Below are positions 24,327 through 32,097 of a stretch of DNA of 32,097 nt, piece after piece (position 1 is the first letter of the stretch; each line of letters starts with the position of its first letter). The stretch is from positions 1 through 32,097 of the forward strand of contig PVWD01000039.1 of the NCBI GenBank assembly GCA_003003615.1, read 5' to 3'. Source of the DNA: a filamentous cyanobacterium CCP2. GTDB taxonomy: Bacteria; Cyanobacteriota; Cyanobacteriia; Elainellales; Elainellaceae. The position numbers were made by a program, and so were the translations under genes. The notes beneath the pieces are model-generated. The model did not search any database and had not been told where the DNA came from. It worked only from the letters and a program-made list of their open reading frames with translations.

Positions 24327-24689
24327 CTACTGGTAAAGACACACATAACGAATATCAGACGTACGCTCAGGGTCGATCGCATTCATGGCAACCGGGGTTA
24401 AGTCAATAATATGCCCCCCAACCCAAGGGCCCCGATCGTTAATGCGGACATCCACAGATAAACCCGTATCCTGATCGACAACCGACACCCAGCTACCAAG
24501 CGGAAGCCAGGGATGCGCTGCCGTTAACCCGCCTGGGTTATATTCTTCTCCGTTTGCAGTAATGCCCGGATGATCGTAGTAAGTGGCAGTACCGCATTCG
24601 GTGGCTGCACTCACAGGGGCAACGGCACCCATACAGGTGACACCCGACACGGTCAATACTTTCAGCGATGTCAAAACGTGTTGCATCAT
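24327..24689 (-). CDS. Short RlpA-like secreted protein (double-psi beta-barrel)
   Basis: A 120-residue exported protein. A signal peptide (about 1-29, with VLTVSGVTCMGAVAPVSA) is followed by one double-psi beta-barrel domain typical of RlpA: CGTATYYDHPGITANGEEYN, then GGLTAAHPWLPLGSWVSVVD, then RINDRGPWVGGHIIDLTPVA. RlpA proteins act on peptidoglycan and septal rings in other bacteria. This short form has no SPOR domain and no lipobox that I can place, although the Cys near residue 19 is notable. The conserved Asp in INDRGPW is present. It stands alone on the minus strand, 234 bases from the oxygenase gene. Confidence 0.88.
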   Translation of the reverse strand: MMQHVLTSLKVLTVSGVTCMGAVAPVSAATECGTATYYDHPGITANGEEYNPGGLTAAHPWLPLGSWVSVVDQDTGLSVDVRINDRGPWVGGHIIDLTPVAMNAIDPERTSDIRYVCLYQ

Positions 24690-24923
24690 GAGTCTTAACT
24701 ATGACTAGGTGGACAAATGCTTCCCCAAGGTGTCATAGTGCATCGACCAGAGCCTCTAACTAAAGGCGTAGCATACGCAAAGTTTTCTGTTAGTTTAAGT
24801 TTTTGTAAAGGCAGCCCTGGAAATATAAAATTTTTAGAACTTTTTCTCTTGTTAAGCTACGATAAAGAGCTTGACAACTAAGCGATTTTGCTGATTTTCG
24901 GCTGATTTTGCTGAATTTAGCCT

Positions 24924-25949
24924 TTAGCTAAACGCAGTGCGAATCACTCTTTCGCCAGGATTACGATCGACTGCTGATTTTCCTAAATCTCGTACCACAA
25001 ACGATCGTTGCAGCCAGCGATCGAATCCGTCGTAGCGAGGGGTAAAAGACGATCGACCATGTACGGTGCGGCGATTGTCAATACAAAGCAGATCCCCTGT
25101 ATCCAACTTGACGCTTTGATAAACTGACGAAATTGCTGCTTGCAGGGCCTCAAGGGCTGCTTTCGCATCTGGCGTGATTGCTTCCATTAAATCTTCGTCG
25201 TAATTCAGGAATGGATCATTCCGGTTGCCATGCAGCACAGGTAAAACTGGCCCATTGCCTTTAACGGTGTGGAGATTGCCAAAGGAGTAATCAATTCCAG
25301 TTTGGTAGAGCGGTTGAAACAATAGTTCTCGATGTTGCTCTGAAATGAGCGGCAAGGCATGGGTAATGCTGGCATAGGTGGTTTCTGCTCTGCGATCGTG
25401 GTCAGGGCGCAGGCAAAAAAGCAGCAAATATTCTGGGGCGTAGGGATGAAAAACGGTTTCTCGGTGAAACTGGAGCCGTGTCTTGGAACCGCCCGAAGAC
25501 TGAATTTGTTCTTGCTCTTTGACCGGAGCTAAATTCTGAAATAAATCACCGTTTTTTTCCTGAATATAGGACACTAGATGTCCGAGCCGACTACCAATCA
25601 TCGCTAAACAGCGTTCACTGACATAGGTTTTTTTCTCTTCAGATCGTTGGGCATTGGGTGGCGTATGAACGTGGTAAAGACCTGGATCGATCGGCAATCC
25701 GCGCAGCAGCAAAATTCCGTCTGGATTGGCCCGCACCTGAAACTCTAACAAGGCTCGTCGAACGAAACGCGGCATTTCATCGGCCCGCATTTCACAATCA
25801 AACAAAAATTCTTCTGTATCAATGTAAGGATTTGTGCCAGGAGCAAGGAACAAGTCCATGGTTGCCTCGTCAAACGATCGACAATCAACCGATCGACAAT
25901 CAACGCCCTGCATTCCTGGGGAGACTGACCTCGCGTGAAGATGTTGCAT
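24924..25949 (-). CDS. Clavaminate-synthase-like Fe(II)/2-oxoglutarate oxygenase (TauD/TfdA family)
   Basis: A 341-residue soluble oxygenase. The iron ligands are His162 and Glu164 in the motif LQFHRETVFHPYAPEYLLLF and distal His297 in CIDNRRTVHGRSSF. Arg311, fourteen residues further (RYDGFDRWLQRSF), would hold 2-oxoglutarate, the spacing seen in VioC and related enzymes. The HxE (not HxD) motif with FHPYxPEYLLLFCLRPD is close to amino-acid hydroxylases acting on free Arg, Lys or Asn (VioC/AsnO/KDO type), so a free amino acid or peptide may be the substrate; this is inferred. The ATG at 25949 is preferred over the one six bases earlier because AGGAG is spaced correctly only for it. Near the N-terminus a 15-bp tandem copy repeats Val-Asp-Cys-Arg-Ser. 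No biosynthetic partner is adjacent. Confidence 0.85.
   Translation of the reverse strand: MQHLHARSVSPGMQGVDCRSVDCRSFDEATMDLFLAPGTNPYIDTEEFLFDCEMRADEMPRFVRRALLEFQVRANPDGILLLRGLPIDPGLYHVHTPPNAQRSEEKKTYVSERCLAMIGSRLGHLVSYIQEKNGDLFQNLAPVKEQEQIQSSGGSKTRLQFHRETVFHPYAPEYLLLFCLRPDHDRRAETTYASITHALPLISEQHRELLFQPLYQTGIDYSFGNLHTVKGNGPVLPVLHGNRNDPFLNYDEDLMEAITPDAKAALEALQAAISSVYQSVKLDTGDLLCIDNRRTVHGRSSFTPRYDGFDRWLQRSFVVRDLGKSAVDRNPGERVIRTAFS
25875..25904. repeat. Perfect 15-bp tandem duplication in the oxygenase N-terminus
   Basis: CGATCGACAATCAAC occurs twice head to tail. It is in frame and gives two copies of VDCRS, outside the conserved domain. Each copy starts with a CGATCG hexamer. Confidence 0.9.
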
Positions 25950-26049
25950 TGCCATCTCCTTTGAAGATTCTGATGAAGATTCTGATTATTTCTACAGATA
26001 TTGATGGAGATATTTAAGATGACAAGTATCCGCTAATACCAGATTAACA

Positions 26050-26086
26050 ATGAAAATAAAATAGGGTGTACAACTAGCACACCCTA
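26050..26086 (-). terminator. Terminator after the YflT-type gene
   Basis: Read on the minus strand, TAGGGTGT (26086-26079) pairs over 8 bp with ACACCCTA (26069-26062), with a 9-base loop, then the T-rich TTTTATTTTC. It is 82 bases beyond the stop of the minus-strand stress-protein gene and separates it from the oxygenase gene downstream. Confidence 0.75.
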
Positions 26087-26168
26087 CATCACTACTCACC
26101 TATTCAACGGATGATCTGAGCTTTGTTCAATCAAATCGCTCTAACTGCAACTGAACCCCGATCGATTT

Positions 26169-26939
26169 CTATCGAGTTCGATTCTTGCCACTTTGATTGC
26201 GCTTGTCTACGACGACAACTTCCGGATCACCGTCTGCATCAATGTCATGGGCATCAGTCACCGTTCCCGTTGTGTGTGGACGATCGGTTGTAACCGTTCC
26301 TGTACCTGTAACAGGTTGGCCTGGAGTAGGTTGCCCTGCCGCAATGGATTGATCGGCATCTGCTAGATCAGGTGCATCGTAAATGTTGAAGTCTGTTACG
26401 TTTCGATCGCGCAGAATCGACTCAACCCGCTTTAGCTCGGCTTCAGTGCCGCTTACCATTAGCAAGTATTGTCCTGCCTTGACGCGATCGTTGTACATAT
26501 TGGCATGTTCTTCAGGAATGCCCAATCCGACCAGCGCACCCACAATACCACCCGCAGCAGCACCAATTCCAGCACCCGCCAGCGTAGAAGCAAGCGCGTT
26601 AATTTCAGCACCTGCGGCTAAGATAGGGCCAACGCCTGGAATTGCCAGTACACCCAGTCCGACCAGCAGACCGCCAATACCACCTAATACTGTTCCGGTT
26701 GAAGCACCAATCCCAGCTCCTTCTTGCGCTTCGTTATCTCCTCGGTCTGTGATTTCTTCTGCGCCCTCAACGTTTTCAACGTGCCGTGCAATCAAGGAAA
26801 CCCGATTCATGTCATAGTTCGCATCCTTAAGGGCACGAAGGACGGCTTCAAGATCCTCACGTCGCTCAAATACGCCTACAGCGCGTTTGTAGATGCCTCG
26901 ACCTTGAGTACGTTCTTGTCTTTGTGTTTGGTTAACCAT
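26169..26939 (-). CDS. YflT-like general stress protein with Gly-rich membrane region
   Basis: A 256-residue protein. The N-terminal YflT-type domain (about 15-55) reads AVGVFERREDLEAVLRALKD then MNRVSLIARH. The middle (about 75-145) is Gly/Ala-rich and hydrophobic (GTVLGGIGGLLVGLGVLAIP, then GAGIGAAAGGIVGALVGLGI), giving two glycine-zipper hairpins that could sit in a membrane. A third part (about 147-190) has VKAGQYLLMVSGTEAELKR, a beta-alpha motif. The tail (about 190-256) is disordered, Thr/Gly/Asp-rich and ends in basic residues. Such proteins are often stress-induced in other bacteria; no function is proved. The ATG at 26939 (AAGGAA about seven bases ahead) is chosen over a start 16 codons upstream. 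Confidence 0.75.
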   Translation of the reverse strand: MVNQTQRQERTQGRGIYKRAVGVFERREDLEAVLRALKDANYDMNRVSLIARHVENVEGAEEITDRGDNEAQEGAGIGASTGTVLGGIGGLLVGLGVLAIPGVGPILAAGAEINALASTLAGAGIGAAAGGIVGALVGLGIPEEHANMYNDRVKAGQYLLMVSGTEAELKRVESILRDRNVTDFNIYDAPDLADADQSIAAGQPTPGQPVTGTGTVTTDRPHTTGTVTDAHDIDADGDPEVVVVDKRNQSGKNRTR

Positions 26940-27044
26940 ATGGGTTCCTTCGCTTGAATTCAACAATTTCAACAACTTGAAGGACAATTTGTGTCCATTT
27001 TCTTGCTTTGAAGCAAGCCGATTTTGGGTGACGAGATACTGCGA

Positions 27045-27869
27045 TTAACTACCCGGAGCCGGATCAACAGCTGAAGGATAAACGCCATCTACAACAATCA
27101 CCGGGCGGTTTTCATAGCGAGCTAAAAACTCTTGCAGTTGAGCATCATCCCAGCCCAAGTTTGCTTCTCGTAAGAGTTGCTCATTTGCTTGTTCTGCTAT
27201 GCCCGTCACCGCAACATTTTCACCTTCTTCGATCGGCACACCTTCCAAATACTCATCAACCCCGATCGCCAACACACCAACATCATTTGCCCATCCTTCT
27301 TCATATAAAGCAAATGCATTGTTTGTTTCTTCTAAGAGTCTGACGTTTCCTTCTACCGCGATCGCTTGATCTGCAAAGTATCCTTCAGGCGCGTTATAGA
27401 AGGTTTCAGGGTTAGGGGCAAGTGCCATCGAAGCGGCAACAATCACTGGCTGATCTTCATACTCTGCGTATAGATTTCTATCTAAAGAAATGCCATACTG
27501 GCTTTCAATTTCATCAGCCGAAAAACGCTCTACTGTACCCGTTGCTTGAATGGGAATATTGGGATCGGGAAGCACAAAGGGGACACCAGTATTATTGATG
27601 ATGAGAACAGGTTCGCCCGTATCAGCCTCAACAATAAAACCATCTTCTCCGATCGTATCTTCTACAATGTTTCTTACTGTAATTTCTTGCCCAATTAAAG
27701 ATGCAGTATCTTCAGAAACATCTTCGGTTGTAACGGTTGTGTCTGCTTGCTGAGTAGGAATGTTACAAGCAGGAAGCAATAAGGCTGCTAAGCCAAGGGT
27801 GACCGCCCCTAGCTTAAATCCTGTTCTTCTGTTCTGATAGTGAGAACGACGATCGTATCTTTTCTGCAT
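27045..27869 (-). CDS. Lipoprotein with duplicated domain
   Basis: I do not recognise a named family with certainty. The 274-residue product starts MQKRYDRRSHYQNRR, has a hydrophobic signal ending in LLLPAC, so the Cys at about 35 is probably lipidated. Two related parts follow: the first (about 60-155) has GQEITVRNIVEDTIG ... LYAEYEDQPVIVAASMAL; the second (about 170-270) has DQAIAVEGNVRLLEE ... FLARYENRPVIVVDGVYPSA. The shared ending Y(A/E)(N/D)xPVIV and strand pattern suggest tandem OB-like beta-barrels. Strongly acidic. The ATG at 27869 is preferred because GGAG is nine bases ahead; an upstream in-frame start lacks conservation features. It lies ahead of the stress-protein gene on the same strand, with 105 bases between. 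Confidence 0.75.
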   Translation of the reverse strand: MQKRYDRRSHYQNRRTGFKLGAVTLGLAALLLPACNIPTQQADTTVTTEDVSEDTASLIGQEITVRNIVEDTIGEDGFIVEADTGEPVLIINNTGVPFVLPDPNIPIQATGTVERFSADEIESQYGISLDRNLYAEYEDQPVIVAASMALAPNPETFYNAPEGYFADQAIAVEGNVRLLEETNNAFALYEEGWANDVGVLAIGVDEYLEGVPIEEGENVAVTGIAEQANEQLLREANLGWDDAQLQEFLARYENRPVIVVDGVYPSAVDPAPGS

Positions 27870-28897
27870 AACTTTTTTCTCCAATTTCGCTGCTAGCAGA
27901 TGCACCAATTTTTGACGGTATTCGATACGATATCGGGCGGTACAATCTGGAATAATCGTTTGAGTAAATGCCCGATCGGGCAACCATTACACCTATGCAA
28001 AGCAAAACAGCATACCAAACAACAGATATTCCGAACAAACCATTACAAGCCAATCGCTTTAGTTCATCTTGCTAGCTATCACACCTAGCCAATCACCTAC
28101 TTTTCTTATCAACGCATCAACCTTCAGTTTCGCAGACTAGCAATAAATTGAAATTGCTATGAAAAATCGATGCTTTCTTCTCTGAACAGGTTATGGATAG
28201 GTAAATCGTTTACAATGCTCACCTGAATAGGCAAAACACTTCAACTAGCCATTAAGTAAAGATTACCTTTGATGTTGGAACGCCTACCTCTATCAACAGA
28301 GTGACATCACTGTTTGACTTAATGCAGACATTCTCAATAAGTGAAAATCCAAAAAAATGCTGCTACTTTATGGGATTAGATATGCCTTTTAGAGAGCTTA
28401 ACTCGCAGAAGTTAAACTGCATCTTCTGCTTTTGGTTTTAATGTATTCAATTTGTGTTAATAATCACGTTTAACGAGCAGTTCACTTCCCCAAACTACAT
28501 CTATTACCCATCCTAAAGATAGACTTTTGTCAAGATAAAAACGTGACTTGATTACAATTTTTCTGGCTCAACACCAAGCGATCGAAGCTATTCTTACAAC
28601 GATTCTTTTTTGTGTTCTGTCATTTCAGCCTGTTGGCGACCTTGTTCAATCCATCCTTCAGTATGTTGCCGAGCGATCGTTTCGTTCTGCAAAGCTCATA
28701 ACAACCGGAAGTACAACTGTATGATTCTTTATCATGGGAATATCACAGTGATGCGATCGGCTGCATCTGCATTTTTGTCAAGTTTACAAACTGAGTCACA
28801 GTCAGCAGAACTCTAGAATCCCTAGAATCTCCCAAAGAACAGCAGACAAAGCTTTAGAATTTTGCAAGGAAAGCACATAGGAATATAGGAACGCCGC
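27870..28897. other. 1-kb AT-rich gap upstream of cysK
   Basis: No gene, tRNA or clear hairpin is visible in this AT-rich stretch between the divergent lipoprotein and cysK genes. A minus-strand frame near 28607-28710 reads like a short charged C-terminus (ARQHTEGWIEQGRQQAEM) but has no start of its own, so it may be a gene remnant or chance. The cysK ribosome-binding site AGGA stands about eight bases ahead of its ATG. Confidence 0.35.
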
Positions 28898-29872
28898 ATG
28901 GACATTAAGCATGGATTTGTTGGCACAGTTGGCAATACTCCATTAATCCGCCTGAACAGCTTCAGCGACGAGACGGGGTGTGAAATTCTGGGAAAGGCCG
29001 AGTTTTTGAATCCTGGGGGTTCTGTGAAGGACAGAGCCGCTTTGTACATCATCAAAGATGCAGAAGAGCAGGGTTTGTTGAAACCGGGTGGCACAGTCGT
29101 TGAAGGGACGGCAGGCAATACTGGAATTGGCTTAGCCCACATCTGCAATGCCAAGGGCTATAAGTGTCTAATCATCATCCCTGAAACCCAATCTCAGGAA
29201 AAAATGGATATGCTGCGAACCCTGGGTGCAGAAGTGCGCCCGGTGCCCGCCGTTCCCTATCGCGATCCCAATAACTATGTCAAACTGTCGGGCAGAATTG
29301 CCGCAGAAATGGAAAATGCGATTTGGGCAAACCAGTTTGATAACTTGGCAAACCGTCGATCGCATTACGAAACTACCGGCCCGGAAATTTGGGCCCAGAC
29401 GGATGGAAAGATTGATGCCTGGGTTTCAGCCACCGGGACAGGCGGCACCTACGCAGGTGTGTCGATGTTTCTGAAGGAGAAGAATCCCAATGTGCAGTGT
29501 GTGCTGGCAGACCCAATGGGCAGTGCTTTATACAACTATTTCAAAACTGGCGAATTAAAGATTGAAGGTAGTTCCATCACCGAAGGAATTGGGACGAGCC
29601 GCATCACCTCAAACCTGGAGGGTGCCCCGGTTGATGACTCAATCCGCATTGACGATCAGGAAGTCTTGCGGGTGGTTTACCAACTCTTACACAAAGACGG
29701 TCTATTCATGGGCGGTTCCGTCGGCATTAATGTAGGGGCTGCGGTGGCGGTCGCCAAAAAACTTGGCCCCGGACACACGATCGTCACTGTCCTCTGCGAT
29801 GGCGGTGGGCGGTATCAGTCTCGTTTATATAACAAAGAGTGGTTGGCTTCTAAGGGACTGGGGGTGGAATAG
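28898..29872 (+). CDS. cysK: Cysteine synthase (O-acetylserine sulfhydrylase)
   Basis: A 324-residue fold-type II pyridoxal-phosphate enzyme that makes cysteine from O-acetylserine and sulfide in the cytosol. The Schiff-base lysine is Lys44 in NPGGSVKDRAALYII. The phosphate cradle is SATGTGGTYAGVS and the substrate loop is EGTAGNTGIGLAH. The family signature near the end, usually Ser-Gly after Cys-Asp, reads LCDGGGRYQSRLYN here, so the residue that in classical CysK (Ser272 in Salmonella) hydrogen-bonds the cofactor ring nitrogen is Gly. It belongs to the clade with EGTAGNTG (rather than EPTSGNTG), and its exact substrate range may differ. It is followed immediately by a composite repeat region. 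Confidence 0.92.
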   Translation: MDIKHGFVGTVGNTPLIRLNSFSDETGCEILGKAEFLNPGGSVKDRAALYIIKDAEEQGLLKPGGTVVEGTAGNTGIGLAHICNAKGYKCLIIIPETQSQEKMDMLRTLGAEVRPVPAVPYRDPNNYVKLSGRIAAEMENAIWANQFDNLANRRSHYETTGPEIWAQTDGKIDAWVSATGTGGTYAGVSMFLKEKNPNVQCVLADPMGSALYNYFKTGELKIEGSSITEGIGTSRITSNLEGAPVDDSIRIDDQEVLRVVYQLLHKDGLFMGGSVGINVGAAVAVAKKLGPGHTIVTVLCDGGGRYQSRLYNKEWLASKGLGVE

Positions 29873-30218
29873 GGAATAGGGAGTGGGGAGTGGGGAGTAG
29901 TCCGATCGTTCTGTATCGCAGGCATTTTGCTGGCTGAATTTGGACGGGCAAGATGCCCATCCCACAGGATGAAGTCCATTCATGGAGGTTAGAAATTTAA
30001 TTGGGTCATTGCGATTGGCAATCATCCCTCTGGCAGGCAAGATGCCTGCGCTACAGATTACCGATGATTTGCTTAACTTCCATAAATGGACTAAAACCCT
30101 TTCCCAGCCTGATTTATCGGACTTTTTCAGGTAGCCCGCGATCGATCCCAAAAGCAATTACAGATCTATGCTGGGATCAGGTTCAACACCCTCACTCCCC
30201 ACTCCCTACTCCCCACCC
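29873..30218. repeat. Composite inverted-repeat region filling the cysK-ferredoxin gap
   Basis: STRR-like units at 29873-29900 are nearly the reverse complement of those at 30191-30218; together they bound the whole gap, from the cysK stop to the next start codon. Inside lie two dyads with the shared core GGCA-AGA-TGCC (29946-29958; 30033-30049). A nested foldback pairs 29972-29991 with 30074-30093 at 17 of 20 positions, and GCAATCATC (30018-30026) with 30063-30072. The 122-bp foldback resembles a MITE. No gene is seen here. Confidence 0.65.
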
Positions 30219-30503
30219 GTGAACGATTCCAAAACAGTTCTTATCTGCCAGCACAATGCCTGCCGAAAGGTTGGTGCTGCTGCTGTTTTAACTGCGTTTG
30301 AAGCAAATTCGCCACCTCCTATCCAGATTCAGCCCGTTCGCTGTTTAGGACAGTGTGGGAACGGCGCAATGGTGCTGATTTTGCCAGAGCAGGTTTGGTA
30401 CGATCGCGTTCAGCCTGACGAAGTGCCCATCATCATCGATCGCCACCTCAAAAACGGCAAGCCCATTCAAGCCATGCTCTACAAAAAATTCCACCCCAGC
30501 TAA
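30219..30503 (+). CDS. Thioredoxin-like [2Fe-2S] ferredoxin-domain protein
   Basis: A 94-residue soluble protein of the thioredoxin-like [2Fe-2S] ferredoxin group, found in cyanobacteria. The cluster cysteines are Cys10 and Cys15 in VLICQHNACRKVGAAAVL and Cys42 and Cys46 in VRCLGQCGNGAMVLILPE, with the CLGQCGNG loop typical of the group. The rest (YDRVQPDEVPIIIDRHLKNG) completes the fold. The redox partner is unknown. The GTG at 30219 is the only start that keeps the first cysteines, yet it has no ribosome-binding site because the STRR-like repeat ends at the base before it. It may be translated poorly or from a leaderless or coupled message. Confidence 0.85.
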   Translation: MNDSKTVLICQHNACRKVGAAAVLTAFEANSPPPIQIQPVRCLGQCGNGAMVLILPEQVWYDRVQPDEVPIIIDRHLKNGKPIQAMLYKKFHPS

Positions 30504-30513
30504 CCCCTCCCGT

Positions 30514-30568
30514 ACAGACGTGAAAATTCGCGTCTCTGCCGCACAAACATGAAAATTCGCGTCTCTGC
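30514..30568. repeat. Two copies of a 26-bp interspersed repeat
   Basis: The first copy spans 30514-30539 and the second 30543-30568, differing at two positions, with a 29-bp period. Each holds GAAAATTCGCGTCTCTGC, and the first has a dyad AGACG/CGTCT. They resemble decayed copies of the palindromic GAGACGCG-type repeat common in filamentous cyanobacteria. The rest of the gap (30569-30810) shows nothing else. Confidence 0.7.
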
Positions 30569-30810
30569 ATTCACTCTCCAAAGAAATCTTTAACTGAACG
30601 ATTTACCCAGATCCCATATAATGCTACGTTCCTTTCTGGGGTGGATCGTCAACGATTACCGTCGGTTTCGCTGCTCTCAGCCACCTGTAGCAATAGACAG
30701 AATGGTTTGGACAGTTCTCCGTATTCCCAAATTTATCCGCTGATTGGACTCGGTTACTTCAACCGTCCTAATCCAACTATCCGTTGCCATACATTCAGGA
30801 AAATTCAGTC

Positions 30811-32097
30811 ATGACAACTGCCACATCAACCTTTCCGATCGACCTCGGTGCTTACAAGCAAATCACGCTTGATCCTGCCAATTCGACCTTAACAAACGAG
30901 CAACGAGAAGCCCTTAAAGCCAATATTCAGCTTTGTCGAGATGCGATCGTTTTCTTCACTGCCACCGGAGCCGCAAGGGGCGTGGGTGGTCATACGGGCG
31001 GCCCTTACGATACCGTGCCGGAAGTAATGATTTTAGATGCCCTGTTCCGGGGGAATCCTGACAAATTTGTGCCGATTTTCTTTGATGAAGCCGGACACCG
31101 GGTTGCAACTCAATACCTGATGGCAACGCTGGAAGGGGCCCTTCCTGCCGAACAACTGATGAACTACCGGATGGCAGGCTCCACGCTGCCCGGACACCCA
31201 GAGTTGAAGCTGACTCCAGGCGTGAAATTTAGTTCTGGACGGTTGGGGCATATGTGGCCCTATGTCAACGGTGTGGCAATGGCGAATCCGGGGAAAGCAG
31301 CTTTTTGTTTAGGGTCTGATGGCTCTCAGCAGGAAGGAAACGATGCGGAAGCGGCTCGGTTGGCAGTGGCACAGCACCTCAATGTTAAGTTGCTGATCGA
31401 TGATAACGATGTGACGATCGCCGGACACCCCTCCAAGTATTTGCCTGGTTTCAGCGTTAAGCAAACCCTGGAAGGTCATGGGGTGAAGGTGTTGGAAGGA
31501 GATGGTGAAGACCTAGATGGACTGTACGCCCGAATTTGTGAGGCAATCAACACGCCTGGCCCCGTTGCTGTCATCAGTAAACGCCCGATGTGTCCCGGAA
31601 TTGAAGGGTTGGAAGGCTCCAATCACGGGCATGATGTGATTTCGGTAGACCTGGCACTGAAGTATCTGGAAGGAAAAGGACGCACGGCTGCCGTTGAATA
31701 TTTGAAAGGAATTGAGAAACCCAAAAATGACTACTCTTTCCTGGGAGCGGGTGATAAGTGGGGATCAAACCGCAACGTGTTTGGTGAGGCGGTGGTGAAA
31801 ATCCTGGATGGCATGAGCGAGGAAGACCGCAAAGCCAAAGTCATGGTGATTGACAGCGACCTGGAAGGCTCCTGCGGGTTGAAAAAAATCCACGATGCCC
31901 ATCCTGAAATATTTATTCCTTCCGGCATTATGGAGCGGGGCAACCTGTCGGCGGCGGCTGGTTTTGGCATGGAAGCAGGCAAACAGGGGATTTTTGCCAC
32001 CTTTGCCGCCTTCCTGGAAATGTGCATTTCCGAAATCACAATGGCGCGGCTAAACTACTCCAACCTTCTGTGCCACTTCTCCCACTCCGGCATCGAC
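30811..32097 (+). CDS. Transketolase-family thiamine-diphosphate enzyme (partial, cut at window end)
   Basis: The first 429 residues of a transketolase-family protein; the frame is open to the last base. The N-terminal thiamine-diphosphate domain has GVGGHTGGPYDTVPE (His61 at the place of the family's active-site loop), the cofactor motif GSDGSQQEGNDAEAARLAVA with D-D-N near 197-199 (the GDG-X25-30-N motif), and LPGFSVKQTLEGHG. The second domain starts near 320 and holds Glu375 in IMERGNLSAAAGFG, the Glu that activates the cofactor. It differs from the main Calvin-cycle TktA, which starts differently and has GHPGLPMG, so it is a divergent paralogue. Substrates cannot be told. No strong ribosome-binding site; AGGA is about 12 bases ahead. 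Confidence 0.85.
   Translation, partial: MTTATSTFPIDLGAYKQITLDPANSTLTNEQREALKANIQLCRDAIVFFTATGAARGVGGHTGGPYDTVPEVMILDALFRGNPDKFVPIFFDEAGHRVATQYLMATLEGALPAEQLMNYRMAGSTLPGHPELKLTPGVKFSSGRLGHMWPYVNGVAMANPGKAAFCLGSDGSQQEGNDAEAARLAVAQHLNVKLLIDDNDVTIAGHPSKYLPGFSVKQTLEGHGVKVLEGDGEDLDGLYARICEAINTPGPVAVISKRPMCPGIEGLEGSNHGHDVISVDLALKYLEGKGRTAAVEYLKGIEKPKNDYSFLGAGDKWGSNRNVFGEAVVKILDGMSEEDRKAKVMVIDSDLEGSCGLKKIHDAHPEIFIPSGIMERGNLSAAAGFGMEAGKQGIFATFAAFLEMCISEITMARLNYSNLLCHFSHSGID

Noticed and set aside
28610-28816. 68-codon plus-strand frame ahead of cysK
   Set aside because: Composition is unlike the neighbours, with no ribosome-binding site or known motif.
30514-30568. CRISPR-like pair of direct repeats
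   Set aside because: Two 26-bp copies with only a 3-base gap; spacing and number do not fit CRISPR.

Overview
The window is chromosomal DNA from a cyanobacterium. It carries photosystem II genes (psbD end, psbC, psbN, psbH), several families found mainly in cyanobacteria (DUF2854, DUF3326, DUF4912), many CGATCG hexamers (the core of the cyanobacterial HIP1 octamer, with full GCGATCGC copies at 7078 and 27358), and short repeat types common in filamentous cyanobacteria. The repeats and gene set fit a filamentous, Leptolyngbya-like lineage, but the species cannot be named from sequence alone. There is no rRNA, no tRNA that I could find, no CRISPR array, no prophage and no intact transposase.

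Layout. 1-1857: end of psbD overlapping psbC, a strong terminator, then a small MITE-like element. 1858-5649: glycogen phosphorylase and a DUF2854 membrane protein, both on the minus strand. 5708-7668: plus-strand small genes, including a tightly overlapped ferredoxin / 74-aa protein / DUF3326 cassette. 7672-8380: a duplicated PepSY-type membrane protein on the minus strand next to a remnant of a PKHD-type hydroxylase. 8479-11628: a PlsC-like acyltransferase, a small protein, and an SH3 lipoprotein. 11972-13576: psbN (minus) divergent from psbH, then tatA and pth. 13735-15546: a DUF4912 protein with a long Met-Ser-Gly-Val-Gly repeat. 16146-20516: trpD, a retropepsin-like protease, surE, and a secreted-protein/SRPBCC pair. 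20859-23997: small membrane proteins, a hypothetical protein, acylphosphatase, a 6 x 10-bp tandem repeat and an HlyD-family protein. 24327-27869: an RlpA-like protein, a clavaminate-synthase-like 2OG oxygenase, a YflT-type stress protein and a duplicated-domain lipoprotein, all minus. 28898-32097: cysteine synthase, a thioredoxin-like [2Fe-2S] protein and a transketolase-family enzyme cut by the window end.

Most of the window is a housekeeping and photosynthesis backbone with short operons. No single large new system is evident. The most interesting items are the DUF4912 repeat protein, the paired 20-bp palindromes upstream of trpD, the overlapped ferredoxin/74-aa/DUF3326 cassette, the hydroxylase remnant beside the PepSY-type gene, the amino-acid-hydroxylase-like enzyme, and intergenic regions built almost wholly of inverted short repeats, one of which runs from the cysK stop codon to the next start codon.
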